This document shows, in pieces, positions 59,785-64,000 of a stretch of DNA of 64,000 nt (positions are counted from its first letter, which is position 1; every line of letters begins with the position of its first letter). The stretch comes from Trichobilharzia szidati (lineage: Eukaryota > Platyhelminthes > Trematoda > Strigeidida > Schistosomatidae). Below the pieces are notes generated by a model, which worked only from the letters and a program-made list of their open reading frames with translations, was not told the DNA's origin and made no database searches. Where the stretch lies: NCBI GenBank assembly GCA_944472155.2, contig OX235277.1:29088804-29152803 (forward strand), read 5' to 3'. Position numbers and translations under genes: made by a program.

Positions 59785-59995
59785 TCAGTGAGCTCCGGAA
59801 CCCGAATGGGAAACGATAAGTTGGACATGGGTCCAATTGTGAAATAGAGGAGATCGTATGAAAGGGACATGAGAGCATATGCGCAATCATGAAACAGATA
59901 AAGAGGATTGTAGAGAACGGAACAAAATGTAGATTTACTGTGGAAGCCCTATGTTACAGTCGAACCTAAAGGAACAATAATAATAATAGCAGTTA
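59785..59995 (+). mobile_element. SR2-like LINE 3-prime end
   Basis: AGAGGAGATCGTATGAAAGG, TGTGGAAGCCCTATGTTACA and GGAACAATAATAATAATAGC: the SR2 terminus with its microsatellite tail. Confidence 0.65.
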
Positions 59996-60149
59996 TAACT
60001 TATACATATAGAAATATATAAACATTTATATGTGTATAGATATTCCTTTCCTATTTGTAAATGAGAGAATGGATTTCGGCCAAACAGCCTTTTGATCTTA
60101 CATTTTATTACGTCAGATGAGGGTAATTCTTCTTTGAGGTGTGTCTTTG

Positions 60150-60345
60150 TGTCTTATTTTTTTTTATTACAGCTTGATTCCACACCGTATATTTTGGTAC
60201 TGGTATGGAATTTTCAACATGTGAAATCGGTAGCCCGAATTTTGCAGGCCGACCATAGATATCAAGTGTGCATCGGCAGGGAATCGAACTCCGGACCATG
60301 TGCACGGTCAGCGACAGTCCTAACCACTGTGCCACCGACGCCCTA
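60150..60345 (-). mobile_element. SINE-4, tRNA-derived
   Basis: Minus strand: GTGGCACAGTGGTTAGGAC (A box), GGTCCGGAGTTCGATTCC (B box), spacing as in a tRNA gene, then a unique body. Not a tRNA: the anticodon arm and acceptor stem do not fold. Confidence 0.65.
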
Positions 60346-60349
60346 TCTA

Positions 60350-60820
60350 TCTGTTTGGTCGGTTTCTTCAGTTGATGCATGTATTCTGTGAACTGGGTCT
60401 ACGTCCACATATCTATGGATTGCTCTTTTGTCTGACCAATAGGCTTCCAGATAATTTTCATTCCTATCTTTGAGTTTGCACGTCGTATGGTGACACTACT
60501 GCCTCTCTTTGCTATTCAAGAGTATCAAAGAGGACTACATTCAGTATACTACTTATAGGATTTTACCTGTAGCATATGTCACAGTATAGATTAACAGAAT
60601 TTCTTATATCAATCCAAACAGGTCAGAATTTGAAATTAACACCACAGTATAGGATATCGGCGGCTTTCTGCATATTGTAAAGTAATACATATTTTAACCT
60701 CAAGGTTTTAAACTTGATCCCTAAAGGGATTCGTGTAAGTGTACTGCTAATGAGGAGCTATGGACTATATTTAAAGATGAACCAAAAAAGACCTCTGTCA
60801 ATCTTAATGATGGTTATTGT
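60350..60820. other. No gene seen
   Basis: Nothing recognised. Confidence 0.35.
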
Positions 60821-60824
60821 TCAT

Positions 60825-61640
60825 TCTTTTATTTCAGAGTGGAAGATAGGGCTTCAGAGTAACCTCACCATTTCACTGAGTTCTCTGTCATTAATTACAT
60901 ATGAACCCCTTTCCCTTAAGCTTCTAAAGAGCTTCCATTTCCGCCCCGCAGGATCTTATCTACTTCACTCTTGAAGATGAGCCTAACTCATCATTTCCAA
61001 TTCTGGCTCCACTTCCGAGGTCCTGGTGTGTGATATCATTTTAAGGTCTCCTCAGCTGACGTTCACCTCCTTTTGTATTTGCGCAAATAGTTCATTACCT
61101 ACCAGAGTTCTTGATTGTTTTTCCTTTCTGGCAGGTCATCTGACATTTAGTTTTATTAGATGATGAAAGTCTGAGGTTACTTGTTGAAAATGCCTCTTGT
61201 GACGCACTTGCCTAGTCTCTGGAGCACATATTGACAGTGAATTATCATTACTGCCGAAAATTCTGATCTTCCTTTTGCTCAGTGCAGTTGCTCTTCATAA
61301 CGAATCTAGAAGAATGAAAGTTCGGTTACAGGATTTTATGATGAGCTGACGTTGGTTAGAGAACCATTGGAAAACCTAGGAGTATTGGACAGCTAGCTGT
61401 TTCGTCGATGTGGTATCTTCATCACCACAGTCTTCTGCATGTCTTCGTTGTCTCTTCTTTTCATGGCTTGCTGTTTTTCGCTTACCTAACTTCGAGTTTT
61501 AAACATAAATCTTTGCGAAATTTAGACCTTCTAGTTTGCTTGAAGTATCCTACTAAATGCCTGTGTTTTAACTCCCGATGGTCTGTCATATGACGTAGTC
61601 CAATCAGGTAGATGAATGGTAAAACTTCTGACTGCCTTTG
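60825..61640 (-). mobile_element. SR2-like LINE, decayed, split by SINE-1 scrap
   Basis: The SR2 terminus at 60840-60870 (GGAAGATAGGGCTTCAGAG), decayed RT C-terminus to 61325, a SINE-1 fragment at 61325-61410 (TGATGAGCTGACGTTGG, TTGGACAGCTAGCTGTTTCG), then more LINE (ATCTTCATCACCACAGTCTT) to 61640. Confidence 0.65.
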
Positions 61641-61644
61641 AGGC

Positions 61645-62490
61645 TGATTTTTATGTATCATTAAGATAAAACAGTCAGCTGAAGCATTCATCGGTTTTGC
61701 ATAAGTGGTGGTTAGGATACTTACTGCCTACGAATATAGATGAATATTCGTAACATCAGTGTCATTCAGAAACTTGAATAAAGCAAGGAGAATGAATGTA
61801 GTAGGATAATATGTGCTCATTACGCTTTTATTATTTCGTGGATGATTTTTATCTGATTACAACTTTTATATTACACAGGCTGCTTTGATTGAAGTGGTAC
61901 ATTTGTATACTCACACTAATAACAGACACGGTGATCACGAGTATCACTTGTCAGCTACTAACGTTGCACAATGGCTACTTCATTTCTGAGCCGGCTACTT
62001 AATTCAGAACACATAACGAGGTGAGTCGACAAAGTATATTTACGCAAGGACTAAATAATATATATATGACACAAAGAATACTACATAATCGGGCCAATGA
62101 CATAGTTATTGTAACGGAAAAGTCTTATTGGTTTTCTGTCAAGACAATTCCGCCTGGTCCATATTCCAGTGACGATATCGATGGCCGAATCACTTTCAAG
62201 TGTTGCTGTAGAGCGATTTAATTGGTTTCAAATTATACCTCAAAATGATGTCAGTTAGAGGATTACTGAGAACAGGGAAATACTGGGCAGCTCTTCAGCA
62301 TTATGAATCCCTGGCTGCACCGGGGATCAAACACAGGACTTTCATTATACCAGCAAAAGACTTTTTTACAGATTCTTTACAAAAGTAACAGTATTTTTTT
62401 GGTAGAATGTTCACCTAAGCTACAAATATCCCGCTTTAATTATTAACTGCTGCCTTATATGTAGGAAAATTTAGTAAAAAGTTTTAATTG
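61645..62490. other. No gene seen
   Basis: Only a decayed SINE-1-like tail at 62225-62350 (GATGTCAGTTAGAG, ATACTGGGCAGC). Confidence 0.4.
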
Positions 62491-62494
62491 TTAT

Positions 62495-62745
62495 ATGTGT
62501 CGACGGTTTAACGGTGGAATGCTTGCCAGCTACACTAGAGGCCCACGTTTGATCATCACCCGCATCGGAGTAAAATTTCTCAAGCCAACATCAGGCCTGG
62601 AAAAGAGGGAAGGCCAGTCTAGTAAACCCACCCTATAAAGAAGGGAATCCACTGTTACTGAAACTTCGTAACTTAAGTCTTGAAAGGCTATGTTTAACTT
62701 GTCAGACAAGCAATGAGAAAAAAGTCATGTAAGCGAGGAAACTTG
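62495..62745 (+). mobile_element. SINE-L copy
   Basis: CGGTTTAACGGTGGAATGC, AAGGCCAGTCTAG, CCACTGTTACTGAAACTTCG, tail TTGAAAGGCTATGTTTAACT. It ends 10 bp before a solo LTR. Confidence 0.6.
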
Positions 62746-62754
62746 AACTACTGG

Positions 62755-63099
62755 TGTAACGCCAGAAGACAAGGGCCAGGCAACAGATCGTCTATTGAGA
62801 AAACCAACAGATATTTATAGATTTTTATGCACATTAGTACTCGTTATTGTTAGCAGAGAGGTAACGTCTTCTGATTGGCTGTTTCCCTGCTGAAGGTTAT
62901 TCTGTCTTCTCTTTGATACCGTTTCTTAGACAGTCTGTTGATATATCTGCGAATCATATCTGCCCACGCTAAGTCTACTGGGATTGGCTTTTGAGTTAGT
63001 TTTTGTTCTTGTGCTTTTTTCTCATGACCAAGACTTGGGACGTAAACATAGACGTAAATTGTTGTTTGCAATTTTGACTAGCAGACAGATCTCGCCACA
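62755..63099 (-). mobile_element. Solo LTR, copy 3 (inverted)
   Basis: 345 bp, read on minus as TGTGGCGAGATC...CTGGCGTTACA, flanked by CTGG (62751-62754 and 63100-63103). Same TATA-like and polyadenylation-like words on the minus strand. Third independent insertion of the family. Confidence 0.85.
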
Positions 63100-63234
63100 C
63101 TGGTATCCAGGATGTTGTCTAGCTATTCATATATGGCAGAGAACAAATAAGTTAGCATTGGAATAAGGTATGTCATTGTCTTTGGATATTTCAATGTAAT
63201 ATCGAGAACCCGTGATAGTAAGTCGCTTGTTACC

Positions 63235-63600
63235 AGTGATTTCAGTTAAAGAACCATTCGGAACCAGGGGGAACCAGACATCTACTTCGTGCTGGTTTTT
63301 TACCCTTCAACAGTACAGAACTATGGTCCCACTTCAGATTTAATCCAGGATGTTTAGATTTTAAGTTGAGCTGTTTGGCCATTTGACCACTAGGCAGGAA
63401 TCCAACTGCTCATCAGTTGTAATTCCTATCCCTTGGCGACATATAGGTCTACCACCAGTTAGGCTTGTTGTCAAGTTCCTACCCTCACACTTAACCTGGC
63501 AGACCCCGTTGATCACGACTTCTCACTAGAACTTCAGGCAATCTCATCCTGTAGTCAGTGACAAGTGAGCACTAGAATAATTTTCAAGTGTTGATCTAGA
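63235..63600 (-). mobile_element. SINE-1 copy, decayed, with spacer
   Basis: GATTTCAGTTAAAGAACCAT, CCAGACATCTACTTCG, then the spacer CGTTGATCACGACTTCTCAC. The hammerhead segment is lost. Confidence 0.5.
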
Positions 63601-63929
63601 AGAATTTGATTGATTTCAGAGCTGGTGTTTAAACCGTAATAGTATGATGATGTCAGTCGTCGGACAGCCGTTTTGATTTTTTTCGGTGGAAGGAGCTCCC
63701 CCAGCTGTGGCTTTCTGAAAGCATTTGTGGTGAATTTGCAGCACCTTAAAACTGGTGGGTAATCTGCAATTGACGAATTTGTCTTGAATAATAATCTCTC
63801 GAAATATTTCATAGTTGTTATTATTCTACTGACAAGGAATTAAGTAGAACAGTTCGTTTACAAAAAATATTCATTAAGATCTGAGAAAAGAATCTTTTTT
63901 GAGTGAACAATTGATCAACAAGTTTTATT

Positions 63930-64000
63930 ATTATCATTAATATTCCCTTGGGTTCCGAGTGGAATATAATGGCTTCAACAACACAACTCCACTTTGTTCC
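63930..64000 (-). mobile_element. SR2-like LINE 3-prime end at window edge
   Basis: TTATTATTATCATTAATATT followed by CCCTTGGGTTCCGAGTGGAA and GGCTTCAACAACACAACTCC: the start of another antisense SR2 copy that continues to the right. Confidence 0.7.

Overview
This window looks like intronic and intergenic DNA from a blood fluke (genus Schistosoma; the species cannot be fixed from sequence alone). The evidence is: an AT-rich background; short phase-0 exons with GT/AG borders; SR2-like (RTE clade) non-LTR retrotransposons; many Penelope-like elements (PLEs) with GIY-YIG ends; and tRNA-derived SINEs carrying the hammerhead motif known from the schistosome Smalpha family. No bacterial-type gene is present.

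Host gene. One host gene is supported. It lies on the minus strand, runs from about 34826 down to 168, and continues off the left edge. Eight exons (34621-34826, 31817-31915, 24284-24388, 19812-19910, 16713-16814, 13605-13709, 5860-5958, 168-266) join in one frame, and seven of them each encode exactly one ankyrin repeat (33-35 residues). Repeat order and spacing resemble ANKDD1-type proteins (ankyrin repeats plus a C-terminal death domain), but the death domain would lie outside the window. The promoter and first exon were not found.

Repeats. Nearly everything else is mobile DNA. LINEs: SR2/RTE copies at 4.6-5.7, 8.3-9.3, 14.4-15.4, 18.4-19.2, 21.0-22.3, 26.9-27.7, 35.1, 44.4-45.6, 50.4-51.8, 53.4-53.9 and 60.8-61.6 kb. 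PLEs: A (0.5-2.1, 36.96 kb), B (12.5-13.3, 24.9-26.35, 33.95-34.35 kb), C (46.5-49.3 kb), D (11.8-12.3, 52.2-53.0, 57.2-58.1 kb), E (32.6-33.2, 37.8-38.9 kb) and unassigned pieces. SINEs: SINE-1 (hammerhead-bearing, often in foldback pairs with a spacer), Smalpha-like, SINE-3 (hammerhead-bearing), SINE-L (tail shared with SR2) and SINE-4. There are three solo LTRs of one family, each with a perfect 4-bp target duplication, a second LTR-like family, and an unclassified repeat, R1.

How it fits together. SR2 and PLE enzymes are the likely engines. SINE-L copies the SR2 3-prime tail, and several PLE ends and SINEs carry hammerhead-like cores. The most striking locus is 46823-47544: an inverted SINE-3 dimer with 243-bp near-identical arms, each holding a complete hammerhead core, inserted with an 18-bp target duplication into the GIY-YIG region of a decayed PLE. 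All family names are my own labels unless a published name is given; all calls come from reading the sequence, without database searches.
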